This document shows, one piece after another, positions 47,501 through 62,500 of a DNA stretch of 64,000 nt. The notes under the pieces were generated by a model that worked only from the letters and a program-made list of their open reading frames with translations, had not been told where the DNA came from and ran no database searches. How positions within the stretch are numbered: position 1 is the stretch's first letter; every line of letters starts with the position of its first letter. The position numbers and the translations under genes are program-made. This DNA comes from Elusimicrobiota bacterium (GTDB lineage Bacteria > Elusimicrobiota > Elusimicrobia > 2-02-FULL-39-32): NCBI GenBank assembly GCA_016180425.1, contig JACPBF010000002.1, positions 82,394-146,393 on the forward strand. The letters are read 5' to 3'.

Positions 47501-50500
47501 TTATTGCTTTCGTCATAACTAAAACTCCGCCCTTGGCCGCTAACAGATTTTAGTTTGCTGTTATCATGATAAGCGTAGGTCAGAGTCATGGCGTTATTTG
47601 CGATCATGGAATCGCCGCTTGCGTCATAACCCATAAAACTTCTTGAGCCGTCTCCGCCTATTGTCCGGCTGTATGTTTTTATATATGAGAGCATTGGTTT
47701 TCCAAACCGAGCGGTCTTTGAACCATCGAAATATTGGTAGCTCTTTGTTGTTGTAATGTTCCCATAGCCGTCGTCTGCCCAGCTTTCCCCCTCTGCTAGG
47801 GTCTGTTTACGTCCAGATTTATCGCTCGAAGGAGAATGCACGGTGTCAACATTGTCAATTCCGTAAACGCCATAAGCGTTGATGTTGCCAACGGTTAACT
47901 TCCCTTCTGCGGTATAGGCATAGTACATCGTCATTACTTGACTAAATCTACTCCCGTCCGCCTGCCGCGCAGGCGAGTTATAAGTGCCATTCAACTTCCA
48001 GAACACACTTCTTATATACCCATTGTCATTGAGAGTTTTAGTAATATGACTGTCATCGTCAGATTTAGTTGGATCGCCGTCGTTTGTGGACCAAGTGTAA
48101 GTTATCTGCTTAATCATCTTCGCTTGGCCGTTGACAATCGCGTACTCTTGCTCTATTTGCCCTGCGGTTTTATTGCCGTATCCGTCGTCGCTTAGCAGGT
48201 AGCCCGATCCTTCAGCTTTGGTGAGTTTGCCTGTGACATCGCTATAGGTGTATCGAATCATATTCATACTCGTATCGAGAGCTTTTGTGGCGTCTGGAGC
48301 GTCAATTCTTTTGGTTTCAGAAACGGTGTAAGAATAATCGATTTTTGCCTGGCCTCTCACTTCTTTATAAGTTTGAACGATGTAAGTCGTTGTGTCGCTA
48401 TATCCCTCCGAATCTTTGCTTAGGCTGATTCCCCGCCCGCTACCAGCATTCCCAAAATTATTACTTGCATTCACGCCGGAGATGAGTTTGCCTGTATTTG
48501 GATCGTAGTAATATTCCGCGGTCATCGCCTTCCCCTTATTGGAGTCAACCACAACTCCTCCCCTCAACTCTCCACCCATCCACACTTCCGAATCATCTAT
48601 GTTTCTCGTGTAACTGGCCGTAACGGTTTTATCAATCACAGATTTTCCTATACTTTCCATAACAGCTGAGTTATAGTACTGAGTGATCTTTGATCTTGTG
48701 ATATTGCCGTAGCCGTCGTTCGCGGTAGAAGTTCCCTCGCCGAACGTTTTTCTCTCCCCAACGCTCTTGCCGCCATAGACCGCGTTCCCGCGAATGCCGC
48801 CGCTTTCAACCACCATAATCCCTTTGTCGTTATAGGCATAGTAAGAAGTCATCTCGCTGTGGCTGGTGGAACCGTCTATCGCGGTTTGAACCCAATTGTT
48901 TCCAGACATATGATAAGAGTCCGACACCGTAACAGACTTAGTCATAAGAGCTTTGCCCAATGCGTAGATCGCACTTGTGTTATATTCTTGCGCAATGGTC
49001 CCTTTAACCGCGTTTTTGTAGCCGTCGTTGGATATAAAATCGCCGATGCCGCTGGCGCCGGTCATTCTACCGTTGGATAAGTCGTTGGTGTAAGTCACCG
49101 TCACGGTTTGAACCGACCCTTCAATATCCCACTTGCCCATCTCTCTTTTAATATCTTCTATAAGAAAACCATTCTCTTTTGTGGGAGAGGGAGTCACATC
49201 CCCAAAAGTTTTAATCTTATCCATCAACGCCTCGGTGACTGTGTGAGTAATCGTCCTCTGCAATATGCCCTTGCCGAATCTTTGGGTTAATACAGAGTCA
49301 TATTCTTGCACAATAAATCCTAAAGTATAGTTATCGTAGCCGTCGTTGGTTCTAAATCTGCCTTCGCCAGCAACGGTTTCCAAACGGCCGGTTGTTTGGT
49401 TGTAGGTATTTTTTGTCACCATCCTTTGATAATTGGTGGAACCGTCGAAACCGCCACGAACTAGGCCCGAGCCGCCCATGTGATAAATATCTGTTGTGTT
49501 AATCGTTTCATCCACCTTTGCTTGTCCGTTCACGATGGTATAGGTCTGATCAATAGTGCCGTTCGTCCGAATTTGGAAAATATCCATTGTAGTAGTAGTA
49601 CCGGACCCTTTTGTCTCCGTGCCAAATTTACCATTTGTCTTTCTTTTAGAATCTGTAATGCCTGCGCTATTGAGAACGAGCACTCCATACGCATCGTAAG
49701 CATAATTAGTCGTAATATCCTGGCCCGATAGGGTTCCATCGCTGCTCACAGTTTCAGACCCATTACGCGATCTTTTTACCTTTGCCTGGCCTAAAATAAC
49801 ATAAAAGCTTTGATTGAATGCCCCACTCGTACTATTGCCGAATACATCGGTGCTTTGGTTGGTGCCAGAGGCGACTGTTTTCCGATGCCACATCCCATGA
49901 TCATCGCGCCAGCCGCCTTGAGTTGCGGGATCTGCAGGATCGTCTCCGGTTGCAAGCTGTCCTTTTTTGTTATACGCGTAATAGGTAGCGGAATTCTGTT
50001 TAGAGATCGTGCCGTCAATAAAATTTCTATCCGGAGAATTATAAGTGCTCGCTCCAGCGGTTGGATTAAATTTCCATTGGCCATCGGATTCTATACTCCA
50101 AGATCCCAACGCCCTCGTTCCATATGTGCTCCAGGATTTAGTTACAGAAGAGATAACCTTAAACTGTTTAGAACCGCTCTCTGAACTAATCAAAGCGTAT
50201 TCCTGCTCTATTGTTCCGTCGGTATAATTGCTGTACCCATCCGTGCTGCGCGTTACCCCTCGAACGCTTTGACCCGACTGCCGGCCGTTGGCATCGTAAT
50301 CGAACTTAGTAATCAATTCCTGCGCGCTTGTTGACCAATCGAGATTGGATATGCCGCCATTCTCCCACACACCGCCGCCAGCTTCATTGCTGGAAAAAGT
50401 TTTACTTATGGATTTAGAAATCTTCCAAGACTGGCCTTTAGCCTCATCTCCAAATTTTTTATATTCTTGATTTACAGTGCCCCTTGTATAGTTGTAACCG

Positions 50501-53500
50501 TCAAAAGCAAAGGTGTTGCCTCTTGAACTTTGGTTTGTGACAACACCTTTATCGTTCCGACCGTTATCGTATTCAAATGTCGTGGTCATGTCGCTCTTAT
50601 TCCAAGAGCCATCTAGGTTTTCTCCGTGAGAGCTGAATGTTAAAAGGTTCCAAGCGGAGTCATCCAAGCTATATCCGCCGCCCTGATCAGTTCCGACCCA
50701 ATAGAAAACAGGGTCAAACCAACTGGCCGGCGTTTCGTTTGCAGTCCAGCTGTAGCTCTTGGATTCAACCACCTTAAACTGGCCCCCGATTTTTTCGTAT
50801 ATTTGAGCGCTTCTGGAACCGGTATAATTCCCGAATCCGTCCGAGCTAAATGTGCTGCCCATGCCGTATTGACCATCTTGTTTTCCATCGGAATTGTAAT
50901 GGTACTGGGTAGTCGTGATCTGTTTGGACCAACTGCCATCGGAGTTATTGAATCCGGTGGGCGAGTAAATGGCAGAGCCGAATTTTCCGCCTGCCCCATC
51001 CAACTCAGTCCATAAATCCGCTTGATTCCAACCTTTGAATTCCCATCCGCCCAAATTTTTTATCTTTTTTCCGCCGCCGGCCGAATCAATGACATCCGTA
51101 ACGTCAACGCTCCACGATTTCGACGTTGTATAATCCAGCCTCCACAAACCGGGTTTAATCTGGCGATAATGCTGTTCGATCGTCCCTTTGGTGTAGTTGT
51201 CGAAACCATCATTGGAAAGAGTGACGCCCCGCCCGCTTTGATTGTTTTGGCGGCGCGTCGTATCGTCATAGCCATAGACTGTGGTGACATCCTGCACAGA
51301 CCAAGAGCCGTCAATGTTTCCAGCGGGCTGTTCAAAAGTGCCCACCGCCTCTTTTTGGTCCGACCAGGTTTTGCTCCGGCTTTTGAAAAGTTTTATTTCG
51401 CCGCGAACAATTGTATAGGTTTGGACGATCGTGCCCCTCGTGATATTTCCCAGCCCGTCGTCGCTCCATGTGGTCCCTTTGCCAATGGTTTGATGTTTGC
51501 CGTCTTTCAGAGAATCCGAATGGCCGTAATCTCCCTTCAAAACCTGCTTACCATTTTCGTTGTAAGCGTAATAAGTGGTCGCCTCTTGATAGCTCTTTGA
51601 GCCGTCGGGGTTGGCTAACGAGCTTCCGTCCGACGCTTTATTCCAATTTTCATCCACAGACCAGGTTTGGGATTTAGAGCTGATGAGTTTGGCTTGGTTC
51701 GTGTTTTCAAACGCGGTAAAGCTTTGGTTGATCTCGGTCATGGAGTAATTTAATTCATCCTCAGTCACGCTGATTCCATGCCCCGCGGCTGCTTCGCCTT
51801 CGCCCCGCTTTAGCTTGCCGTCGTCCTCATAGAAATATTGAACTTTTAATGCTTGGGACTTCCCAATTTTTTCTGAAAGATTTTTGGTTTTTTCTTTGGC
51901 GGCGTCAATTTGAACTAGGGACCGCGCGGCTCTAGATTTCGCGGCGCTTGCGTCTTCCGCTCTTTGGTCTTTAGACGCCCGGTTCAGCGCCTGCAAAGCG
52001 CTGCCAAACTCAATCTGCGCAGATTCAATTTCTTTGGCTAAATCGGCCGACTCTAGTCCCATCCAGGTTTTTGAGCCGTCGAAATTTTCCGTGTAGCTCG
52101 CCGAAATATTTTCCGTAAGCAAAGCTTTGCCCATGTCCCTAATTTTTTGTTCATCGAAATTTTGTGTGATCATGCTCCAGGTTTCGCTATCCAATCCGTC
52201 TGAGCTCCAACTCATCCCCCGTCCACTCGCGGTTAAGAGGACTCCTGTTGCGATTCCTTCGCCTTCCCTAGTCTCGTACCGATAGGTCGTAGTGATATTT
52301 TGCCTTGATCTTGATCCATCCGCGGCCGAACCCGCAGCGCTGTATTCGCCCTGCCACGAACTTCCGTTTCTCCAATCGCCTTCGATGGAAACAGAATAAT
52401 TTTTGGTATTGTTGGTTGTGAGTTTAGCCTGATTGTTGACTGCGGTGAAATATTGGTTGATCTCTGTTTTATTGAAATTGAAATCGGATTCATCCTTGCT
52501 GAATGTCACGCCGGTTCCGTAGGCCGCTTCATCATCGCCTGTCTTTAATCTCCCATTTAATTTCTGCGCGCCATTTACCATTTCCTTCTGATAATAATAT
52601 TCAACGGTGAGCGCGGTTCCTTTTCCTTGCCAACCCATCCAACTTTCGGAATCATCGCCGTTTTTGGTGTAGCTGGATGTGATTGATTTAGTCAAAAGCG
52701 CTTTATAAAATTTATCTATATCATATTCCTGATTGATGCTGGACAATGTATATCCGCTAAAGCCATCCGCAGAAATGGTCTCGCCGGTTCCACTTGCATC
52801 GCTTACCCTTCCAGTTCCGGGAGACTCTTTGGTGTTAAGCCCATTGTCGTAGGTATAGGTCACAGATATCTTTTGCACCTGCCCCTCATATCCAAGAGCG
52901 ATAACATTGTTTTTTATGATGTTATAGACATTCTTGCTTTGCTCGGCGCTTGTGAACTCTTCGCTTATATCCAATCCATAGTTTCCAACCCGGATCGCAT
53001 CAAATATCTCTTCTGAAACCGTATAAGTGTCATTTTTATAAAGCTGGGCGTTCCCTCTAGTCCCGATTTGATACTCTTGGAGAATGAACCCAAGGGTGTT
53101 ATTGAAAAATCCATCGTCGGACACAAACTTTCCAAAACCTTCGGTCCGAGTTCCTCTACTGTATCTTTTTTTGTCGTGGTCGGCTCGGCGGCTTGCGTCT
53201 ATTAGCGAGACATCTTTAACTAAAACGCCAAGGTTGTCGTAAGCGTAAAATGTGGTTAGGGTTTGCTCTTGCGTGGAACGATCTAAATTTTTTGTGAAGG
53301 TTTGGTTGGTGGAACTGGCCACTTTTGCCTGGCCGTTGATCACGTAATAAGTTTGGGTAATGTCTCCAGTGGACTCTGTGCCGAAATCATCTTTAGAATC
53401 AAAGCTGCCGACACTCATGGTTTTATAGCCGGAAGGGCCGTCCCTTTGCAAGCCTCCATATTTTCTATCCGCCCCGCCTTCGGTCAGTAGGCCAAGCGCG

Positions 53501-56500
53501 GTATAGGCGTAATAAATCGTCATCTCTTGATGGTTTTGAGAGCCGTCAATCCCTTTTTCGAGAAGATTCCCCTTGTCAAACCCGCCTGCGTCCTCTTTTT
53601 TGTGATAGTTATCTGATTTTGTCACATTTTCAATCATTAAAGCTTTGCCCAAATACCTAATGGCATCGCTGCTATATTTCTGCCGAATAGTTCCGTCTGT
53701 AACATTCCCTAAACCATCATCGGAACTGAACGTTCCATCGCCATTCGCTGTTTTGAGCGCGCCGATTTTTCCGCCTTCCTGTTCCCTGACATAATCGTAA
53801 TAGACTGTGATGTTTTGCCGGTTTGAACTGCCGTCCCAATTTTCGGCAGGCTCGGAATAAGAACCGGTTTCGTCCGATTCTTTCGCGGACCAAGTTTGAG
53901 TGTTTTGCACGGCCAGTTTCGCTTGGCCATTGATGATTTCATAAGTTTGATTGATCGTCCCCTTGGTTAAGCCGCCAAAAGCGTCCCTCGATTTTATAGA
54001 GCCAGAACCTGTCGCCTCCTTTAAAGTTCCGTATTCATAGGTGTAGTTGATCAGCATTTCATTGTGAGCGGTAGAAGCATCAAGACTCGTGGTATCGGAA
54101 ACCGTTACTGATTTTGAGATTTTGGCTTGGCCGTTCGTATTCGCAGAAACCTCAAAAACTTGCGCAACCTGAGTAACCGTTCTATTTTCAAAACCATCGT
54201 CCGAAACAGAGACTCCCGGATTGCTGTACACAATTCCATTGACGGCCGCGCTCTGCGGATTGACATTGTTGTTTTCATCCACGCCGCTTACCGCGGCTCC
54301 GATAAGTTGACCGATTTTTCCTTGAGTCGTTTTATCATAGGTATAAGTGGTTTTAAGCGCGTAAGTTTGTGCCTCCACGCCGTTCACCGTGTATTTTTTC
54401 CCATCCATCCAGGATTTCGAACCATCCGCATTCTCTGTATTGGTTTTCGTCGTAGAAGTGGAGAGCCTCGCTTGCCCTTTAATCACCTCGTATGTTTGCG
54501 AAATTTCAGCGTTGGTAATGTTTCCAAAACCGTCGTTCGAGAAGCTTTTGCCCGAGCCTTCCGCATTTGCAACCGTAAATTTTTTACCGTTCTCATCCCT
54601 GCGGTTTTGATAGTTGACCCCTTGAGAATCCGCGCGGTTCTCGCCAAAGTAAAAGTAGGTTACTCTCATAGAATTGCCGGCGCTTGTCCAAGAATCGTTC
54701 CAGCCAGCGATTGACGCTTTGTCCACGCCGGCCAAAGCGAAATCAGCTTGACCCCACCCCATAGCGCTCCAAGAGCCGTCCGCATTCTTAGTGATAGACT
54801 TTGTGACCGCCTCTTTAATCTTTGCCTGGCCGCCGGTTGCTGTGGGATCGGTGAAATTCTGCTCGACAATGGAAGTGGTGATGTTTGTAAAATTATCGTC
54901 TGTAACGGAGATTCCTTTGCCGAAAGCAGAAGCAAGATGCCCTATTCGAATCGCATCTTGTCCGGCAGGAACATCGAGTTTTGCGACTTCAGTTTTATTT
55001 TTATCATAGATCGGCAACGGGTTTGCTCCTGTCATTTTTTCTTCGCCGTAATAGCTGTAAACCACCTTCATCGCCTGGCCTTTGCCTTCCGAGCCCATCC
55101 AGGTTTTTGAACCGTCTGCGTTGATCGTTTTAGACGTTGTAATTGTCTCTTTAAGCTTTGCTTGGCCATTGATCAAAATAAAGTTTTGTGTGATTGTAGA
55201 GTAGGTGGTGGAGCCAAAATCATCGGACGAAATGGAACGGCCTTCTCCTTTCGCCACAAAACCATCAGCCCCTGCTTTAAGGCGCCCTGTTTCGCTATCG
55301 TAGTTGTACCGAACGATCATCGCCTTTGATTTTGCGTTTTTGCCGGTTTCTGTAACATCGTCTAGCCTGGTCTTTAAAGCGTCCATGGCGGATTGGGCGC
55401 TGTCTAGCTTCACCTGCAAAACATTGAGAGCTTTTTTCTTTTGCGCCAATTCCGCATTTAAAGGAATGACAATCCGGTCTCTCAACAACCCGGCTTCTCT
55501 AATTTTGGAGTTCATGCTGCCTTGAGATTTTTTAACAGCGTCTATATATTTAGATGTGGCGTCCCGCTTCTTCGAGGCATCTATTTCAGCGGTTTTAAAC
55601 GCATCTTCCGCCAATCTTTTCCCTTGCTTAAACAATGTTTCAGCTTTTCCCTTCATGAGCTTCGTCCACTCTGAAAAAAGTCCGACTACGCCCCTTTTAA
55701 AATCTGCCTTGGCTTGGTTTAGAGCCGCTAATGCCGATGCTTTATCATCAGCCAATTTTTTTACCGCCGCCTCTTTATCGGATTTCGCATTCGCAAGAGC
55801 GGTATCTTCAGCGCTTGGGCCTTCGTCGCCCACTCGCCCAACGAGAATAGTGCTTCTAAATTGAGCGACCAATTTTGCCCTGATCTGGTTAAACATAGGA
55901 ATTTTTGGCAAATCGTCATTGCTGCTGGAACCAACCGCTTTGCGAAGGTCATCCTCAAGCTTTGTAGCAATATACTCCGTGACAAGATCATCCTTTGTCT
56001 TTTCAACATAGGCTTCCCATTCCTTTTTCTCCTTTGCAACTTTTTCATCCAACTTTTTCTGAGCTGCGGCGATCGCCTGGTCAAAGCTCGCGTCCAACTG
56101 CGTGTCCTTTATGTTATCGTAATCGTTTTGAGCTTTCGCCAATGCTGATTTTAAGTCTGCAACTGCATCCGTGAACTGTTTCATTTCTGCGGCAGTTAAA
56201 GTAAAATCGCTGCCAATACCGCGCATCCATCCCTTGCCGCCAAACGTCCATTGCCCAGAACTTGAAAAACTAACCGAATCAATTTTATCTTCAAGCCCGG
56301 AAACCGTGGTGTAGGCATCGTCATAAACCTTGACGTATTGCTGATAAGCTTTGCGATAAACTTCTATGGTATCGTCTCTGGTTTTCGCGGCTTTGTCCAC
56401 AAGCTCCTTATAAAGTTTTTGAGCTCCAATCTGAATAGCATGGTCAGTCTGGGTGCCGGTAACTTTTTCAAGCTCCGCCTTTGCCTTTGCAACTTCACCC

Positions 56501-59500
56501 TCATAATCTGCCACAGCATTGCGAACAGAACTGTCATAGTCTCCTTGCGCGGCAGAGATTTTCGCTTCTAAACTTAAGATCGCGGATTTTAAATCAGGAG
56601 CCAATTTATCGTACTCCGCTTTCGCCGCGTTGTAAGACTTCACCGCATCCTCATACGCAGTTCGAATTTTATCCACGATCGCTTGAGGAATCGCGCCCAC
56701 ACCCATGGCGCTCCAAGAACCGTCTATATTTTGAGTAAATGAAGAATTTTCCGAAACTGTCATCCTTGCCTGCCCGCCTTTAAGCTCAAAGTATTGGTTC
56801 ATGCTTGTATAGGTCATGTTGCCAAAACCGTCATCGGATTCGGATTTCCCTGTATCTTTTTGGGTCCGGGCAACAAAACCCTTATGATCATCGGCAAGCC
56901 CCAAGCGTTCCTTTTCATCACTCGTGGGAGCAATCTCTTTTAATTTCCCTGTTGCATCCTCATAACTGTAGAGAATCACAAGCCCAACGCCCTTTCCATC
57001 TACTCCCATCCAAGATTTAGAACCATCCACATTTTCCGTTTTGCTTTCTGTTCTGGATGAAATCATCTTCGCTTGATTTTTTATGACATCAAACGTTTGG
57101 TTGATGGCGGCGATTGTAAATCCGCCGAAACCATCGTAAGAGTAGCTTCTGCCTTCAGCCGCATCTGCGCGGCGGAGCATGCCTTCTTTATGCGTTGAAT
57201 CGCCGCTGCCAATTGCAGATGCCGTGATGACCTCACCCACATCGTTTCTTTCATCATAGTAAGTGTAAGTAATCACAAGCGCCTGATTGCGGGTGGAATC
57301 AATCGCTTGATTGCTTGTATCCCTTTTTTGTCCATTGGTTCCCGTCATGCCAGCCTTTGTTGCCTCCTGGTCGGACCAGCCCATCACGCTCCAAGAGCCG
57401 TCTGCGTTCTCCGTCAATGAACGCGACTCAGATGTCTTTAATTTCGCTTGCCCTGCCACAACAGTAAAAGTTTGATACAAATTCGCGGTTGTAATGTTGT
57501 CAAAACTATCGTTGGAATAGGAAGTTCCTTGAACGCTTTCTGCAGAAGCAAGCGACCCTTTAAAATGTTTAAAAGCAGAATTTACTCGATTGAAATAGGA
57601 AGTTCCTCTTGAATCCGTGCTGTTCTCGCCGTAGTAATAATATTTGATCTTGAGAGACTTGCCGCCGGTCCTCCCGCTATCAGTGCCCATGGTGGAAGCG
57701 TTGCCTGCCGACCAACCCATGGCGCTCCAAGATAGATCGAGATTTTGCGTCAAGGTTGCTGTATCAGAAATTTTAAGTTTCGCTTGACCGCCAATCAACT
57801 TAAATTCCTGCCTCATAACCGTGGTGGTCTTGTTTCCAAAACCATCGTCAGAAATCGAAATTCCGTTTCCAGACGCGACCATATCGTTTTCTCCGTCAAT
57901 GGTTGACCTCTGGAACCTGCCTGTCGTATTGTCGTAGCGGTATTTGATTCTTAAGCCTTTGCTTTTGCCAAGCTCTGCCAAGTTTGATTTTGCGCTTTCT
58001 ACCGCCGATACTGCGTCGGCATAATTGGAGTATAGCTTCGAGAACCGCTTGCCAGACGAGCTTCTCATTTTAAGGCTTTGCTCATTAAATGCCACGCCGC
58101 GTTTAACGAGCTGTTCAGCTATTTTTTCTTTGAATTTTCCGATCGCTTTGATTTTCTTATCAACACATGCTTTGTATGCTTTCATCACTCTCGCAAAGAA
58201 AATAGCTTCAGGAGAATTTTTTGAGTAGGCTCCACTGTATCCACCCCATCCGCCTATGCCTCCCAACCGTCTTTCTTGAGACATAGCCGAACCGGGGCGA
58301 GTTGTTGCTCCGCCTTTGACCGCGGCTTGATATTCTGCGACCGCCGCTCTCAGTTCCCAAATAAATTCACGGTCCGCGTTAAAAAACTCTTCTTTTAATT
58401 TCGTCAAAGCGCCTTTGATTTCAGCTTTGCCTTCTTCTGTTTTTGGATTAATGAAATTGCTGAGGTAGCCTTCTATAGAGCCAATGACGAGCGCGTCTAC
58501 AGTAGTTCGAATGCTGTCCATGATTCTCTTAAGGACAGGCGAGCCGCCGCCGGCGCTTGTGCGTTCTATACTGATCCCCTGCAGCGGATCAAAATTGAAC
58601 AAAACGCTTTTCATCATAATTTCATTAAACGTCGCCGCGAGCACAGACTCAAGAACCCCTTCATAATTATGCTCTGCATCTGATATATCTTTCTGCAATT
58701 GAACGAGCATGGGGTCATCTGTAGGAATCGCGTCTAAACCCATCACGCTCCACGAGCCGTCTATATTGCGCGTGTAGGATGAAGTGTCGGAGAGAGTCAT
58801 CTTCGCCTGTCCGCCTTTCAGTTCAAACCCTTGGCGAACCTTGGAAACAGTCATGTTTTCAAATCCATCGTTCGATATGGATACTCCTACGCCAAATCCC
58901 ACCAAACCATCAGGAGCGTCATTGCCAAAGAATGAGTTAGGGACCGAAACATACTCGCCTGTAACAAGGTTATAGTAATAATTCACCGTTAGAGCCGATG
59001 TCTTTACATCTACGCCGTTTACTTTATGGGTGGATCCGTCCATCCAGCTCTTAGAACCATCCGTATTTTCCGTACGGCTTGTGGTGGTTGTTTGAGTGAG
59101 TTTCGCCTGGCCGGCGAATATGCCGTATTCTTGCGAAACGTTGGAATAGGTGACGTTGCCGAAACCATCGTTGGCATAACTGCTTCCCCTCCCTTGCGCA
59201 TTTGCCAAAGTCCCTTCAAAATGTTTTTTTCCAGGATCCGCTTTATCCTTATAGTTCACCCCTTTAGCGTCAGTGTCGTCTTCGCCGTAGTAGTAGTAGA
59301 TCACTTTCATTGCTCCGTTGTCGCCTTCGTAAGGCCGCAGAAGAATGGCGGGAATATTATCCAGAATTGCTTCATCTGTTACTCCCACGCTCTCTGCATC
59401 CGACCTTGTCATACCCATGACACTCCAAGAGCCGTCGGAATTCAAGGTAATTGATTTCGAGACCGTGTCTTTAAGTTTCGCCTGATTTTTGATAATGAGG

Positions 59501-62500
59501 TAATTTTGAGTGATATTGGAAGTTGTGAAATTGTCGAATCCGTCGCTGGAGTAGGATGTCCCTTGGCCGGTTGCGCGCGCCAACGTGCCGAACTTCTTGG
59601 TTGACGCATCCTGGGGATATCCTTGCTCACCATTATAATAATATTTAACTTTCATGGCGCTGCTTTTTCTTGAATCCGCTGGAATTTTGCTTAATACCGC
59701 CTCGTCCGTTATGCCCGCCTGCCGCGCTTCAGCGGCATTCATCCCCATAGCGCTCCACGAGCCGTCTTGATTGATGGTGAGTGATTTAGTGACGGTCTCT
59801 TTTAGTTTCGCTTGTCCATTCATAACGATATAGAACTGTTCGATGAGAGAAGTCGTTATATTGTCGAACCCGTCGTTGCTTTTCGATAATCCCGTGCCGT
59901 GAGCCCCGATTAAAACCCCTTCGCTGCTGAATAAAGATGTCAATGCGCTGATCTCTTCCCGAGAACCTTCTTCGGTTAGTGTGACTCTTGTCTGCCCTAT
60001 GGTAAATGCGACATTGCCGGAGTCATCCACGCTGACCAAATAGTCAATCTCGCCGATTCTAAAGCTAACCGTTTTTCCGTCATCGGATTGAACCGGCAGA
60101 TAGGCAAACTCTGTAACGATATTTCCAGAGGCATCCACATAGCTTAAAGAGGCAGTAAGCTGGCCGTCTTGATCTTCAGAAATGGTGTATGTAACATCCC
60201 CAATTTTGAATTCTCCGCTTACAAGCTTGCCCGCTTCAGTGAACGCTATTTTTCCTTCCTGATATCTCTGGCGGAAGAATTTAGATTCGCCGGCAAACCG
60301 TTTTTGGCCCAAAAATCTCCCTTCAGAGCTGTATTGGTATGACACCACCATTCCTTTGCTATAGTTAGGCGCGTCGTAATCAGATTTCCAATTCTCAGGC
60401 ATGGACACCACCCCGAATTTTCCCGCCTCGGCGCTGTTCCAGCCCATAATGCTCCAAGAGCCGTCCTGATTTGTGGTAAGAGAACGCGTCTCCGACGTCA
60501 ATAGTTTGGCTTGTCCGCGGATAAGATGATAGCCTTGATAAATTCTGCTGTACGATTTGTTGTCAAACCCATCGTTGGAGAAAGAATCTCCTTCGCCGCT
60601 CTGTGAATAGAGACGGCCGGGCATGATTGGATCGTCATAATTGTAGGAGGTGGTCATTTCCTGGCGGTTCCAAGAGCCGTCCGCATTATTTTTCGCAGTT
60701 GCGCGCGTGCGGTTCCAGCCGGAAACGGTATTAGAAGTTCCATCGTCGCTCCATGTAACAGTTAATTTGTCCGCAGCTTCATTATCGTCAGAGTCCGTGG
60801 TCCATGAATAATTTTTGCTCTCTTTTACTTTAAGCTGTTTTCCTTTATTCGCTTCTCCCGCCCAATCATAGGTTTGGAGAATTTTTCCTTGAGTGTAGCT
60901 GCCGAACCCATCATAGCTAAAAGAATCCCCTTCGCCGTATTGGCGGGTTAACTGACCATTCGCGGTATAAATGGAGGTGGTCTTCGTCACTTGCTTTGTC
61001 CAAGTTCCGTCCACGGCGGCGTCCGTGGGTGCGGTATAAAGAGATTTGCCACTTACCGTAATCACGTTGGTGTAGGGGTTCCAACTGACGCCTAACTCAT
61101 CATCAGAGTTTCCATTTTGATCCGTTGTCCAGCTATAGTTCTTTGACTCCGTGACTTTAAATTGCGTCCATCCCGCCCTCTTCTCATATTTTTGGGTGGT
61201 TCTCCCTTGAGTGTAGTTGCCAAACCCGTCGTTGCTAAACGAATGGCCCCCCGCAACCTGACCCATTTGCGCGCCGGTAGCGGGATTATAATAATAGATC
61301 GTATTCACTCTTTGTTTGCTCCACGAGCCGTCCGCATTTTTTGCGCCGGCATCAACAGGTTCGGACTTCAAATCCCACCCTGTCACAATAAAATTGTAAT
61401 TTCCATTGCTCCAAGACGCGGTGACTCCGGTTACATCCCCTGCGCCGCTTGCGTTCGAAGTCCAACTGTAGTTTTGAGTTTGCGCAACTTTGAACTGTTT
61501 TCCTTTTTCCGCGGGTCCGGTGAGATCGTATTTTTGGGTTAAGACGCCTCGAGTATAATTTTCGAAGCCGTCGTTCGAGAAGGTTTTGCCGATCGCGTAC
61601 TGCCCTTTTTGCTTTCCTATGGTTTCTCCTGCTTGATCATAATATTCATAGGTGGTGGTGACATCCTGACGCGACCAAGAGGCATCGCTAGAAACCGCCG
61701 CGACATCCTCATCTTTGATCCAATCGGCGCTGACCGAATCGGCGATTTTAAATTTCCCGTCGGCAAACGACGGAGTTCCTATGGAAATATCCTCCGCTCC
61801 CCCTTTGCCGCTCGTCCAGCTAATGTTTCTTGAACTCACGACTTTAAACTGAGTTCCTTTTTGGGCGAACTCTTGTAAAATTTTCCCTTTCGTGTAATTA
61901 TCGAATCCGTCTGAACTGAATGATGTTCCAATGCCGTATTGCCCCTTTTGTTTTCCTTGCGGTTTACCGGGTTCGGTTGAGTCAAAATAGACGTAAGTCG
62001 TCGTCATCTCCTGTCTCGACCAGGATTGGTCAACATTCATTTCACTCGCGGCTGGATCCGCGGTTAAAGAGCTCCATACCGTTCCTGCGCCAGTCTGTTC
62101 CCATTCGTTGCTTGTTTCGTTGATGCTCCAAGCTTTTGCTTGAGTGCCGTTAGAGCTCCATGTGCGGCTAACTGAAGTTTGGATCTTGAATTGTCTTGGC
62201 GCCTGAACTGTTAATGGCGGAACAGGTTCATAGGTTTGCACAATTATTCCTGCGGTAACATTTTCAAAGCCGTCGTTTGAAAATGTAGTCCCCCTGCCGC
62301 TTTGAGCCGACTGCCGGCCGTTTGGATCATAATCGTATTTCGTGATCATCTCCTGTTTCGACCACGAACCGTCGGTGCCTGCGCCTTCTGCTGGATTATC
62401 GAAGCTGCCTGCCCATCTTTCTGTATAAACGACGCCCCTGCCTAATCTACCTGGAAGCCGTCTGGCAAGTCCATCTTGAAAATCACGAGGCAGCACCGGC

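Noticed and set aside
54127..54714. 195-codon plus-strand frame, and similar long plus-strand frames (37339-37920, 51022-51600, 16331-16804, 29813-30256)
   Set aside because: They are antisense to the continuous giant coding frame, show compositional mirroring of its repeats (Ser/Pro/Phe-rich) and have no recognisable family or ribosome-binding site.
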